NCBI GenBank assembly: GCA_029959195.1
Contig: CP114122.1
Span: forward strand, 744,001-808,000
DNA: 64,000 nt
Origin: Dictyophora rubrovolvata
Lineage: Eukaryota > Basidiomycota > Agaricomycetes > Phallales > Phallaceae
Direction: 5' to 3'
Shown here: piece after piece, positions 23,424 through 34,356 of the stretch
Layout: each line of letters opens with the position of its first letter
Numbering within the stretch: the first letter of the stretch is position 1
The notes under the pieces: generated by a model
The model's input: only the letters and a program-made list of their open reading frames with translations
Databases searched by the model: none
What the model was told of the DNA's origin: nothing
Made by a program: the position numbers and the translations under genes

Positions 23424-23582
23424 CTACGATCGGGCGACCAATGCATGTCTATTCCATACGGTACCAAAATTCTCAACCTCCAGTTTATGTAACCGTGACT
23501 TAGCTCGTCCGTCCATGGCGCACATGAACCTCATGAAACTTGAAGTAATACGGTACATCCACAAACAGCCTAGCCCTGATTC
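23424..23582. repeat. Dispersed degenerate repeat, copy 2
   Basis: Partner of 5430-5556, with the same orientation and the same conserved blocks (CTCGTCCGTCCATGGCGCA, GAAGTAATACGG, CAGCCTAGCC). It lies just downstream of the ORC3 stop codon. Its nature is unknown. Confidence 0.5.
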
Positions 23583-23671
23583 AGGAACTTCCTGGATGAA
23601 TCCGGCGACGTAATACTTCATATTATCCACATCTTAATTGACAGAATCCAAGTAGATATGTATCAATTCGT

Positions 23672-26211
23672 TTAGTCCATAACGTCAAATACAGTTTTGA
23701 CAACGTGCTCCGTTCTTCTACCTGTCCGCTTCAGAAACCCAACAAACTCTAGCTCATGAACGGTACGCATAAACCGCGCATGCAGCTCCCCTTTACCTAC
23801 ACGAGGCTTATCCTTAGCTATCCTATTCCCCTGTGACAAACGAGATGGTCGTTTGCTACGAGATTTAGTAGGGGTATCTTCTATGTCCATCAAATCGGCC
23901 TCGTCCTCATCCTCGTCATGTCCTTCGAAAGCCGTAACAAATGTTTGATACCAGTCATATAAATTGATCATTCTTCCACTGTCGACGTAACGTTGAAAGG
24001 CGAGCGTTATATCAGGTAGGGGATGCGTGTCCATTTGTTTATGCGACGTTCCCCAGTCTAGATAACCCCGTGGTTCAAGGAGAGCTGTCACGATTGACAC
24101 ATGAACGTTGGGATTGAAGGGCTAAAATGACAGGTTCAACAGGAGAGTTGAACTGAAGAGTTTTATTTACGCACGGAGTTAGGGAGCGTGTCTTCGTTAG
24201 TTACCCAAATGTCAAGTAAAGGAATGTCATCAAAGGATATCAATGTACTTCTAAAAACCAGTGAACGAAAAAAAAAAGATTTAGACGTTGAAAAAAGAAA
24301 AGAAAAAAGCTACTCACCTGAAATATCTTACTAAAAAATCACAAAACGTTTCCGACCCATCTGGCCGATCCATTGAAGCTGCAATTTGGCTTCTGATGCC
24401 AGTTGTAAGATTTCGAAGGGCAGCCGGGAGATTATTAATGAAATAAAACAATTCCTCCAAAAGGGCTTCAGTTTGGACTTTGTCTAATGCCCTGCGGGTA
24501 AGAGCAAAAATCACCTGGCGATCAAATTGGTTCCGAGTGAAAATACCAACTTACTTGAATGACGAAACAACCGCATCAGCGATAGTGTCGCCCATTCCGG
24601 TTTGTAGAGCTTTCATTTGAATTTCCAATAACGACGACGACGATGCGTTCTTTGTTTTCAATCCTCGAGCCCGACAAAATTTCTGAATGATGCACCAAAT
24701 GCGGAGAGCGACTTTCATATCACGTATCCGGGCATGAAATGAATTTCTCCCTTTGATAGCTTTTTCTAGCGCTTTTGCAGGTGAGAAATCCAACCAATCT
24801 GAGTTAGACATGTCCTGCGACAACAACTTTAGTCTAATATGTTTCATGAACGGCATCCACTTTGGGGTTTCTTCCGGGTTTTGTAGTGTTGTTGATAGAA
24901 CATTGTCGAAACTGGGAACACATAAAAGCGAGAGGGGATTGTAAAAATGTTGAAGGTGAAGGATCTATATACAAAAATTTGGTCGGTCCGCATCGATAGT
25001 CGTTATTCACTGAACGTTACCTGAATGTTAGATAATAAATTGTCCAGAGTGATATTAATCCGTGAATACTCTGATATGATCATTTCCAAGCTCGACGGTC
25101 CGATCATTAGACGAGGCACAAACTCGGGACTGAAAAACGTCTGGTTCAACAAGTTAGCTATCAAAGCAGAGGAAAAAAAATAATTTCTTTTTTCCACAAG
25201 TAATTTTAAACTCTTACTTCTTCAATAATATGTTCGATCACTTGTCGATCGCATGGGAGGCTGAAATTCTCGAGACGGAGTTTGGTAAGTGTTGACCGGG
25301 GAAGAATACGATTCAGGTAGCTAGTATCGGAAGCCGTCGTGAGTATTGTTAACGGTAATTCGGAGATATGACAACTACAATGTTTGAGTTATTTGATTGA
25401 AATAAGACAGTTCTGTTTTGGACCTACTGGCAAAGATCGAGAAAATCGGTAAGAAGGGATGGTGCAATCAAGCTCATTTCTGGGAGGACCACTATCATTA
25501 GTATCTCTGCACCTTTAAATAAATAAACCTATTAGTCAGTCCACGGAATCATTCCGGTGAGCAGCGTACCAAGTTCAGCTTTGACTTCTTCGATCCAAAA
25601 CTGTAAGACTTGTATATCGGAAGAGGATTTCAAATTTACTGCACAATTCTTCAAAAAGCGAGCAATGAGGATAAAAACCTTTTTTCTCACATTTATTGTG
25701 AAATGGGTCGGATCTAAACCCGGTTATCATCGCTTTCACCATAGAAGATAAGTTTGTACAATCGGTATCGTGGATCTGGGAAATCATTGCGCGAGGTAAT
25801 TTATCTTCAGGCTCGGACATTATCAAAATTGTGCGGATGTAGTGAAGAGAGGTATGAGCGAAGGCTCGATCCGAGCCTGATTATCTAGTCATTGAAAATG
25901 ACGAAGAAGGAGAGAGGAAGGGGAGAACGAACACGAAACGACAACAGTCATGATTTCCTGAACCGGAGCCAAGAAGTCATCGTCGGGTTGTAATACGGAT
26001 TCATAGATACATTGAATTGCTTCTTCCACAATAGGCTTTTGAAGCTTTAACAATATTACCTAGATAAAAAAAGAGCTAAGAAAACACAGTTTTTTTAATC
26101 GATGTTATATTATTTTACCTTTATTCTTTCTAAACAATCTTCCCAGGCTTTCCTATACGCTTGAAAACGAAAGAGGGGCCCTTCCGGTAAATCAATTTCT
26201 GACCGAGCCAT
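23672..26211 (-). CDS. ORC3: Origin recognition complex subunit 3
   Basis: ORC3 is part of the ORC2-ORC3-ORC5 core that marks replication origins and helps load MCM2-7. Exons (minus): 26119-26211, 25933-26059, 25691-25876, 25570-25638, 25428-25512, 25218-25374, 25021-25140, 24555-24964, 24318-24491, 24175-24250 and 23672-24121, giving 648 residues in one frame. Family features seen: LFRFQAYRKAWEDCLERIK at the start, IHDTDCTNLSSMVKAMITGF, the degenerate AAA+ core (HISELPLTILTTASDTSYLN, FFSPEFVPRLM), LQHFYNPLSLLCVPS, and the winged-helix end INLYDWYQTFV..ELHARFMRTVHELEFVGFLKR. Residues DEDEDEADLMDIEDTPTK form an acidic loop before it. The exon 2 donor (GTTCGT) was chosen because it alone keeps frame. 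The gene is divergent from the molybdopterin-binding gene, with an MCB-like site between. Confidence 0.92.
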
Positions 26212-26606
26212 AGGCCCATCCACGCCATTTTCTTCGGAGATATTGTCTTTATTTCTTCGTTAATTGCTGCCTGTCATGCCCGTGCAGAGAAAGGAACACG
26301 AACTTTCGTCATCTTCTTCCTCGAATGGTATCAGTATTACACCCTGCAAAGCTTTAAGCATAATGAACTAGAAGTTATTTATCAACTCTACCTCATCCAA
26401 AAGATCAGCCATAAGGTGAGAAATCGTGGACGTGTTATTGACGCGTTCAATTTTTCAACGTCGATGACATCCGCGCGTACGGGTGGGAATGTCGGTGTGT
26501 GCCGGTGAGGCCGAGTTAAGCTCGTCCAGGGCATATGTCAGCAAGGTGTTATCACCTGTCCCGACGGCATTTGTCTCTTTCCTCATTTCTTTTGACGAAA
26601 CGAAGA
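26212..26606. promoter_or_regulatory. Bidirectional promoter region, ORC3 / molybdopterin-binding gene
   Basis: 395 bp between two divergent starts. It includes a perfect MluI cell-cycle box ACGCGT at 26441-26446 and a second CGCG at 26472-26476. MBF-type factors act through such boxes on replication genes in ascomycete yeasts; use in this organism is inference. Confidence 0.5.
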
Positions 26607-27744
26607 ATGTCGAATACAACAATTCCTTCAGCACTCACATTTCCAAAATCTCCGATACCCTCGAATCTGCTTGGTGAAGGCAGGAAAATCAAGACTGCGG
26701 GGGCTCTTATCATTGGGTCAGTATATTCAATGATATTATCGCAAGACATTAGTTTGATTGTACACTTAGGGATGAAATATTGAACGGAAAAACTCAAGAT
26801 ACCAATAGTAATTTCTTTGCAAAGTATTGTTTCGAGTTTGGGATAGAGCTGTGAGGGCCAATAGACTGATGTTTTGCGTGCCACGCCTAATTCTTCCCGG
26901 CTCAGTAAACGTATAGAAGTTATCGCAGATGATGAAGATGAAATGTAAGTCGACATATCCCTTAACCTGTATGTATGTTTACCAGGTCTGTCCCAGTATA
27001 GAAGCTTCCCGTCGTATGGTCAAGAGCTACGATTTCGTCATAACCTCAGGTGGCATCGGACCCACTCACGACGACATAACATACCAATCCATTGCTAAAG
27101 CATTCGAACAACCCCTGAAATATCACGAAGAAACCTTAAGACGACTAAATGCGCATGCTAGCCGTCGCACAGACTTGCAAAACCAAACTGCAGAACAGAA
27201 GACAGCGCGCGAACGCATGGCACTTTTTCCAGCTGAAGCTGAAGTTCTATTTGTGGGAGAAGATCTTTGGGTGCCCGTGTGTAGAATCGAGGGGAAATTG
27301 TGTATTTTCCCTGGAATACCGAGTTTGTTTCAACGGATGTTGGCTGGGTTAACGCCTTATCTTTCCCTTCCGGACTCAAGGCCTTTTCGGCTTCTTATAC
27401 ATACCAGGTATGCCATGCCTAGAAACTCCTTTTTCAGAAGTCTATTTAACTCTTGGTTTGAATTGATTAGCTTACCTGAATCCTCAATCGCACCATATTT
27501 GACATCCTTACATCAACGGCTAAAGGCAGATCAAATTCGTGTAGGCTCCTATCCTTTGCTACAAAAGGGTGTTACTGTCTCTTTAATCGGCCAAGACGAA
27601 ACTAAGATAAGACAGATTGGTGACGAGGTCTGAATATCTATCTTTTTCATGCTTTTTCGTGCTTGGTTTAATGGCATTTAGGTCGCAAATGAAATCCAAG
27701 GCAATATTGTATCAGAGGGAGCTGACGACCCAGCAAAGAAATGA
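26607..27744 (+). CDS. MoaB/CinA-type molybdopterin-binding domain protein (FAD-synthetase-like N-domain)
   Basis: Exons 26607-26716, 26770-26850, 26906-26944, 26997-27407, 27471-27627 and 27682-27744 give 286 residues. The N-terminal 180 residues are a MoCF-biosynthesis fold: [20 protein letters not shown], ..VIADDEDEI.., and the signature [17 protein letters not shown]. Following blocks ([39 protein letters not shown]) match the layout of eukaryotic single-domain members related to the first domain of human FLAD1. No PAPS-reductase-like FAD synthase domain follows, so a hydrolase or nucleotide-handling role is more likely than FAD synthesis. The cellular function of this subgroup is not settled. 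Confidence 0.85.
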
Positions 27745-29026
27745 TTGCGAATCTCGTTTGTGTATCTATTCGTAACTTAATGGGCAATGATATTTGTAAA
27801 CTTGACTGGTATCTTTTTCACATTTATCGTATATAAAGTCACTATCTGCTAAGCAACAGCGCAGAGGGAGACTAATACCGTCTTCCCCTTAACATCTGCC
27901 CCAAAACGCCAACAGAATCTTATTTGGAGCAGCGGCTTGGTACGAATCTATAAATATGGTATATATGAAGTCATGGTCATTCAACCACTTATCTCATCAC
28001 CATGTCCGTAACTATAATGTGAGTCTGTCGACCTTAGAACCCGTCATCCGCAACCACTCACATGTACTCACATCTCACACAGTGTAGAAGTATGTCGCAC
28101 ACATAACACTCCTTTTACTTCCAACCTTCACATGGTGATTGAGGGCGAGATACCTCTTCCAAAAGAAAAAGCGCATATTCTTGATTTTGTCATTTCTGAT
28201 ACCCTCATACTTGTTCTAAACGCAAGAGAAACTCAGTAACACCTCTTTGGTGGTCTTCCCAGACGAAGTCAGGGGTCGGTTCATGTTTTTCTTCTTTCAG
28301 CCTTCAGACAGCGCTACGGCTTGGTCCGTTCTTTATCGCCTTGTCTTTGCAATATTCCGTTTTCTCGGCAACTCGATCCATTTTGGTCTTCACTTCATCA
28401 ACACAAAGCTCGTTCTAGTCCATGTTCTCAAGCACATACGTTCATATGTTTTTACCTCTTCGCCTTCGCTTCATTCACGGTGTACAATCAAATCTGATAT
28501 TCCCAAAATGACTCGAGGAAAGTTGAAGTAAATATATATATGTTTGCGATAGGGAGTTCGTGTTGACTAGATTGCATGAACTGCTACGTACGACTATGTC
28601 GAAGTCCACTGTCATGTACTAGACCTTGAAATTGAAGACTTTTACTCTATCTAGTCCCACTAGAGGCCTGTATCAAGGCGACGGCATAGGAAGAATAGCC
28701 CCGGAAAAAAAGACGGATATCATTTATATCTTTAATACACCAGCTTACAATATATCTGTTAAGCTTGTCATATACGTCCTGCTACTTTTTTATATGACGG
28801 ACACAACAGCAGTGGAAACCGCCGGAGAAGTGACGTCGGCATTGCCACGATGATATTGAAAATAAAGAATACAGAGCTCAAAACGGCCCAGATTAAGGAA
28901 GTGAAAGTGCAGCTGCGTAGGATATATTGGTGCTGTCCAGAGAGACGAAAGTGAATTATTGCCGGAACGGACGCAGGAGCGAAAACAGGCAGTGCAATTT
29001 TCAAACACTTCTCTGGAATGTTCGAC
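27745..29026. other. 1.3 kb convergent spacer
   Basis: It lies between the stop of the molybdopterin-binding gene and the stop of MCM4. The open frame at 28247-28531 is hydrophobic and of low quality, with no recognised domain, and a putative tiny exon near 28002 could not be extended. I see no supported gene; a non-coding transcript is possible. Confidence 0.4.
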
Positions 29027-32000
29027 CTACATATCCTGCTGCATTAACCTAATAACCCTCCTCTCTCTTTCTCCAACAACCTTAACAACGCCTTCCGCCT
29101 CCAAACCCTTCACCGCATCGTTGAATTCCGCGCTGTCGACCGGCACACTACTCTGACTAGCCAACATCTTAACAACCTCCGTCCACCGAATACCACGACT
29201 CCCAGCACCACCAGTCTCCAATAACTTAACCAATTCCCTCTTCAAATCCGCACGAAGCCTCCTCTGGTGCTGTCCAGCTCCTGTGTTCAACATCTCCATG
29301 TCAATAGCACCAGTACGAGGGTCAGTCGCCGAGGTTCGTATCGCCTCTCGCATGAGACGACAGGCCTCCTGGACGTCCTGCAGCTCAACGAGCTGCGATA
29401 ATCGCATTCGTGCGTGTGCTTCTGAGAGACGGATCATGCTCTCGAGTTGTCTAGTTGTAGCTGTAATTCGACGTTCAGACGAATTGGGGTCTTCTCCTTG
29501 CTTTCGCATGTCCACATAGGCAGAGACGAGCTCTTCAGAGGCTTCTTCTGTAATAATTGGATGTATCTTTGACCGTGCATATGAAATGTAGGCAGAAAGG
29601 GTCTCTATTGGCTTTTAAAATAAAATCCGTCAGCTCTCACAAGAGAGAAAATTTCTGCATTAGCATTAAATAACCTACCAAAATCTCCTCTTCAGGGGGC
29701 CTGGAAGGTGTGTCTTCAATATAAAGTCCAACCAAATGTTGCGCAAGCCTCCTATCGGCGACCTCATCAATCTTATCTAACACAAGATACAACAAATCAA
29801 AACGCGAAATAAGTGTCGGTGGCAAGTCGATATTCTTTGTAACAGGCCAATCAGGGTTGTACCGTGATCCTAAAGGATTAGCAGCCGCGAGAATAGACGT
29901 GCGAGCGTTGAGAGTAGTGATAATTCCGGCTTTGGCGATGGATACTGTTTGTTGTTCCATCACTTCGTGGAGCACGCTTCGTGTTGCGTCGGACATTTTG
30001 TCGAACTCGTCAATGCAACAGATACCACCGTCGCTCAAGACAAGCGCACCACTACATAGACAAGTCAATATTCAGAATGAAACTGTTGTATCGTACAGCT
30101 ACATTGCTCACCTCTCTAAAACCAGTTGTTTCGAATCGGGATCGCGAGTTACATAGGCTGTCAACCCGACAGCAGAGGAACCCTTCCCAGAGGTATAAAC
30201 TCCACGAGGCGCAAGTTTATGCACATACTACCAAACCAAACAAACCAAATTTAAATCAGCGTCATGCAAGGAACGACACAAACCTACCTGCAGCATCTGA
30301 GATTTACTCGTCCCAGGATCTCCAACAAGTAGTACATTGATATCTCCTCTAAACCTCGGCCCCCCACCTCCACCACCTTTAGCAATACTCTTATTCGTTC
30401 CTCCAAACAACTGCAGCAAAATCCCTTTTTTAACATCATCCATCCCCCAAATCGAAGGGGCCAATGACTGAGACAAAACATCGTACAAATCAGGTCGGCG
30501 ACTCAACATCCGTAATTCAGCTTCCAAACGTGCTCGTTTACTAAGAGCCCCTTCCTCTCCTTCACCTTGCCCTTGCCCTTGTCCTCCTTGCGGATCATCC
30601 ACTTGCAGTTCCGTTTCATCTTCATCTTCTCCTCCTTTAATCCCAATCCCGCCAACGCCAGGAATTCGCGCTTCACCAGTACGCGTAGATTTATCAAACC
30701 CAAGCCGATCTCTACTCCCTCGTTTAACATGGACAACATCAACATACGTCTTAAAAAGACTTTTAATCGTCCTTTGACGATTATTAACTCTAACCGGTTC
30801 GCTCCTGAAAATACCGGTAACTGTTAATCTGTCACCAGGTCTCGTAACGTCAACAAGCTCGTCGTAAACGCATAAAGAGACTGTGTGAGGTGTTTGCCCA
30901 TCAGGCACGGAGTCTGGTGTTTCTTGAAGTCGTATTATTTGGCGATCTGCGAATTCACAGCGGTTGTGAATGAGATTCATCGTTCCTTCTGAACGACAGA
31001 GATCGCGTGGACAGCGTTCTGGTTCGGTTATACGACCTCGATCGATATCTACCTGTACCGTATGGGAACAGGACGAGCATCGGAAGAAAGCTAGAAAAAA
31101 AAATAATACAGTCAGATTATCACGTCGAATAGATGGGTCATGCTTGCTGTACCTGTTTTCATATCTGGAATGATAGGAGTAGCACGAATGACAAGACCTT
31201 TTACCGTCACAAGTTTATCGGTATCTAAAAACATACGTTAGCGTTCAATATTTTCGATGGAACCACGCCAACTCTCACCACTAGGATTTAAATCTCTCAT
31301 ATTCCCAGCGTTCTCACCAAATGGCCGTACTTTATAAACACGCCCAACGATCTCCTCCATCTCCTCTTCACCTTGCTGACCAGTCATACCATCAACACCG
31401 GCTTCATGGTCTTCCTCCGCAATAGCCAACATAAGATCTTTCAGAACCTGATCCATAGCGGGAATAACTTCCTGCGGGTACTTGAGCAACTGCGAATGAA
31501 GCTTCTTTGAAGGCGGATATGCCAACAAATTCGTCGCGTCCAAGTTCAAATTCGTCTGACCTGTTTTACGCATTCGGCGTAAGAATGAAATATATAACAG
31601 TTCTTCGCCTTCTTCGGGGGAGGAAAGCATTTGTGTAGTGTGCCCGTGCTCGCGATCATACGCGATTCGGTACTTTATTTTGAAGCCTCGAAGGAAATCG
31701 GTGAATAAGGCCATTGATTCTAGGAGAGATACGTTTGTTCCCCATATTGCGCGGTAGGTGTCTCCGTGCTCTGATGGTTGTTCTGGTGCAGATAAAGGAG
31801 CAGCAGATGATTGTGGGAGAACCAGTCCGTCAGAGTTTGAGTTGGGGATGTTGTTATTTCTCTGCCGCTGCACAAGTGGGCTTGAAGTTAATGCACCGGA
31901 GGAATGGATATCGCCCCGTCTATTGCGCTTTGGAGTAGGCGATTGAGGAAAATCGAGTGGATCTGACAAGTTTGAGGAGAAAATATCTATTATAGAAGTA

Positions 32001-32306
32001 CGATGTAAGAGAAAAGAAGAAAAAAACGCGTAAATTAAGAGGTTTTCACTCACCATGACCAGGTAATTCCTGTCTTACAGGAAGACCTAACGCTCTACGC
32101 GCCACAGAACCTTTAAAAGGTGAACTTGACGCGACACTACTATTGTGCCTTGGCAACCTGAGCGGTGTTCCTGCCATTGAAGGCGTAGATGGTTGGAATA
32201 AGGGTACTCTGCTGGGTGCATTGGGAATTGTTCCGCCCCCAGTCTGAGTATCTTGCATATTGACATCTTCTGCTTCGGAGGACGGGAAGGGCAGTGGTGA
32301 AGACAT
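29027..32306 (-). CDS. MCM4: DNA replication licensing factor MCM4
   Basis: MCM4 is a subunit of the MCM2-7 replicative helicase. Exons (minus): 32054-32306, 31279-31986, 31153-31224, 30288-31090, 30112-30227, 29679-30051 and 29027-29611, giving 969 residues. The first ~190 residues are an unstructured S/T-P-rich tail, the region targeted by CDK and DDK in other fungi. The OB domain has a C4 zinc finger (FFRCSSCSH.. and CPRDLC). The AAA+ core shows Walker [12 protein letters not shown], the hairpin [19 protein letters not shown], Walker [10 protein letters not shown], sensor [14 protein letters not shown] and the arginine finger [10 protein letters not shown] winged helix ends the protein. 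An acidic, Gln/Gly-rich insert near residues 520-560 ([17 protein letters not shown]) is unusual. Divergent from PPX1, with only 74 bp between starts. Confidence 0.96.
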
Positions 32307-32380
32307 GTTATTTGGGCGAGAAATTAGGCGCGAGGTGACCAGATAACGACAAGTCTTCGCGTCACGCGGAGGCGGTACTT
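32307..32380. promoter_or_regulatory. Compact bidirectional promoter MCM4 / PPX1
   Basis: 74 bp between start codons (119 bp if PPX1 starts at 32426). It carries CTTCGCGTCACGCGG at 32355-32369, which on the minus strand has a CGCGAA core like SCB/E2F-type sites plus a second CGCG, and GGCGCGAGG at about 32323-32331. Cell-cycle control is inference. Confidence 0.5.
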
Positions 32381-33781
32381 ATGCGATTCTTCTTTCCACA
32401 ACGTCGACTATTATCAATATCTACAATGAAATCGCAATCTTTATCAGAATTTCTCTTTACGAATCGTCAACGCTACTTCGATGCTTTAAAAGCTGATAAA
32501 CCCCGAGATTGGACGGTTGTAGTAGGCAATGAAGCCGGAGGTGAAGCACCCCCCATAATCCCAAGTTCTCAAAAAATAAATAAATAAACAGCAAGATGAC
32601 ACAATAAACCTCTCACAGATCTTGACACATCAGCCTGCTCACTCGCATATTCCTACCTATCCACGATACTCTTCAATAACCCAACTATCGCGCTTTTGCG
32701 TACAGCACGGTCGGATTTTCATTTGCGAGCTGAAAACGATTATGCATTCGGGCTTGCGGAATTAAGGGACGATCATTCGGATTTACTTTGCATAGACGAT
32801 ATACCACGCGAGTCGTTTTCTCAAGTGTTGCGATCCTCGTTTGCGTTGGTAGATCATAATCGTTTGGACCGCATGTTCACTGGCATCCCAACACCACTGG
32901 ATGCATTTCCACGGGTTGTATCAATAATCGATCATCACACCGACGAAGGCTTTCATACGGATGCACAGGGTAGGACAATAGTCGTTCCCGTAGGGAGCTG
33001 TGCTTCTCTGGTCACGAAGCACTTTTCTCCTCATTGGCCAGTCGACGAAACACCAGTTTCACCGGACGTAGCAACGCTCCTTCTAACAGCAATTCTAATC
33101 GACACAAACGGGCTTAGGAAAAACGGTAAAGCCGTTCAAATAGATTATGAAGCTGTCGAATTTTTATTACCGAGGTCGAACTTAAACTTAAGCTTAAACT
33201 TGACCGGACCGGTGAATTTGGGGGACCAAGTCAAGATCGCAGATATCCCCCGAAAACTCGAAACACTCAAGAGCTCGATTTCTCATCTATCTAGCAGAGA
33301 TCTCCTCAGACGAGACTATAAAGAGTACAACATCATTCAGAACGAGCCATTCAAAACTATAGCGGTTGGAATCGCGTCAGTACCTCTAAACCTCAAAACC
33401 TGGCTCAAACTACACCCGTCCCCCGAATTCTGGGATGCCCTTGACGAATGGCTGGAAGAACGTCATTTAGATGTTCTCGCCGTTTTATTCAGCTATCGCT
33501 CTGAGAAGAAGAACAAGCATAAACGTCAGACATTGTGGCTTGTCAAACAGGGGCTTGATGAGTTGCGACGAGGGCTTTTTGAGGGTTTGGAAGAACGGGA
33601 AGAGTTGGGGCTTGAAATGAAGGGGTTGAAAAAAGTGTTTGTGGAGGGTGTGGAGAGGACTAAGTCTGGGGATGTTGTGACGAAGGCGGGTGGGCGAGCG
33701 AGGGTGTGGAGACAATTGAGAGTGGATGCTACTCGGAAGATCGTCGCACCGTTAGCTAAATCCATTATAGAACGATTGTAA
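32381..33781 (+). CDS. PPX1: DHH-DHHA2 exopolyphosphatase (PPX1/prune type)
   Basis: Exons 32381-32540 and 32619-33781 give 440 residues (425 from the second ATG at 32426). It hydrolyses inorganic polyphosphate or related short phosphates. DHH motifs, in order: VVVGNEAG|DLDTSACSLAYSY (the intron splits motif I; first Asp pair), LCIDDIP, LVDHNRLD, VVSIIDHHTDEG (the DHH motif) and VGSCASLVTK, then ATLLLTAILIDTNGLRK with another metal-binding Asp. The DHHA2 domain spans about residues 260-425. A basic segment RQTLWLVKQG and a charged helical stretch precede the C-terminus. With the upstream ATG, the N-terminus MRFFFPQRRLLSIST is Arg-rich and acid-free and could target mitochondria, whereas the inner start would leave a cytosolic protein. 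Confidence 0.9.
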
Positions 33782-33882
33782 TTTTTGTGTGGGAAGAATG
33801 AAAGCCAAAAATGATGCGGGGTTGGGGATTTTCTGTTGGGATAATGATCTTGGTATTTGAGCGTGTCATGAGGTATTTTGTC

Positions 33883-33893
33883 AAAAAAAAAAA
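33883..33893 (-). terminator. Pol III T-run terminator
   Basis: Eleven A on the plus strand, i.e. T11 on the tRNA strand, starting five bases after the tRNA-Ser discriminator base: a standard RNA polymerase III stop. Confidence 0.8.
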
Positions 33894-33897
33894 CCAC

Positions 33898-33989
33898 CGA
33901 CAACAGCAGGATTTGAACCTGCGCCCTCAAAGAGGATCAGATACGACGGTAATTCGAGTCTGACGCCTTAACCACTCGGCCATGTTGCC
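33898..33989 (-). tRNA. tRNA-Ser(CGA) with a 10-nt intron
   Basis: Read on the minus strand. Acceptor arm GGCAACA pairs with TGTTGTC (one G-T). The D-arm has TGGCCGAGTGGTTAAGGC, typical of serine tRNAs. The anticodon stem TCAGA/TCTGA holds a loop with CGA at the anticodon. A 10-nt intron lies one base 3' of the anticodon (plus-strand 33943-33952). A long variable arm follows, then the T-arm GCAGGTTCAAATCCTGC. The discriminator is G. The mature length is 82 nt without CCA. The anticodon was read by fitting the loop; a Leu assignment was rejected because the loop is CT-CGA-A. Confidence 0.88.
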
Positions 33990-34356
33990 CTGTCGGAACT
34001 CGGCTTCTAAATCTATAACAGGCAAATCAGCGTCAAGACATTTGAATAACCACATATGTATAACCACCGGCAAAACAGTTAAAAAGCCCCAATTACATAA
34101 AACAGGAAGATAAATCAAAAAACTGGTTATATCTTTGAAAATAGATTAAAAAAAGAATGACGAGGATGTCATAGGATGAACATGAAAAAAAAGTCAACAA
34201 TCAATAAGGCAGAGCCAGACGAGAGTTGTGGTATATATATCGTCGGGAAAATAATGAATGGCAGACAGATATGTCACAGATTATAAAACAATACCAGAGG
34301 AAAAAAAGAGAATTGTCTATTATTCGAACAAAAACCACCTCAACGAAATAAGGGAT
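33990..34356. other. Spacer, nothing seen
   Basis: AT-rich stretch between the tRNA gene and the stop of the secreted-protein gene. No coding feature can be supported. Confidence 0.4.

Noticed and set aside
24314-24514. Separate small genes inside the ORC3 interval
   Set aside because: They are ORC3 exons; phases and order match the family.
28247-28531. 94-codon plus-strand ORF after the molybdopterin-binding gene
   Set aside because: Hydrophobic low-complexity composition, no domain, no supporting exon or start context.
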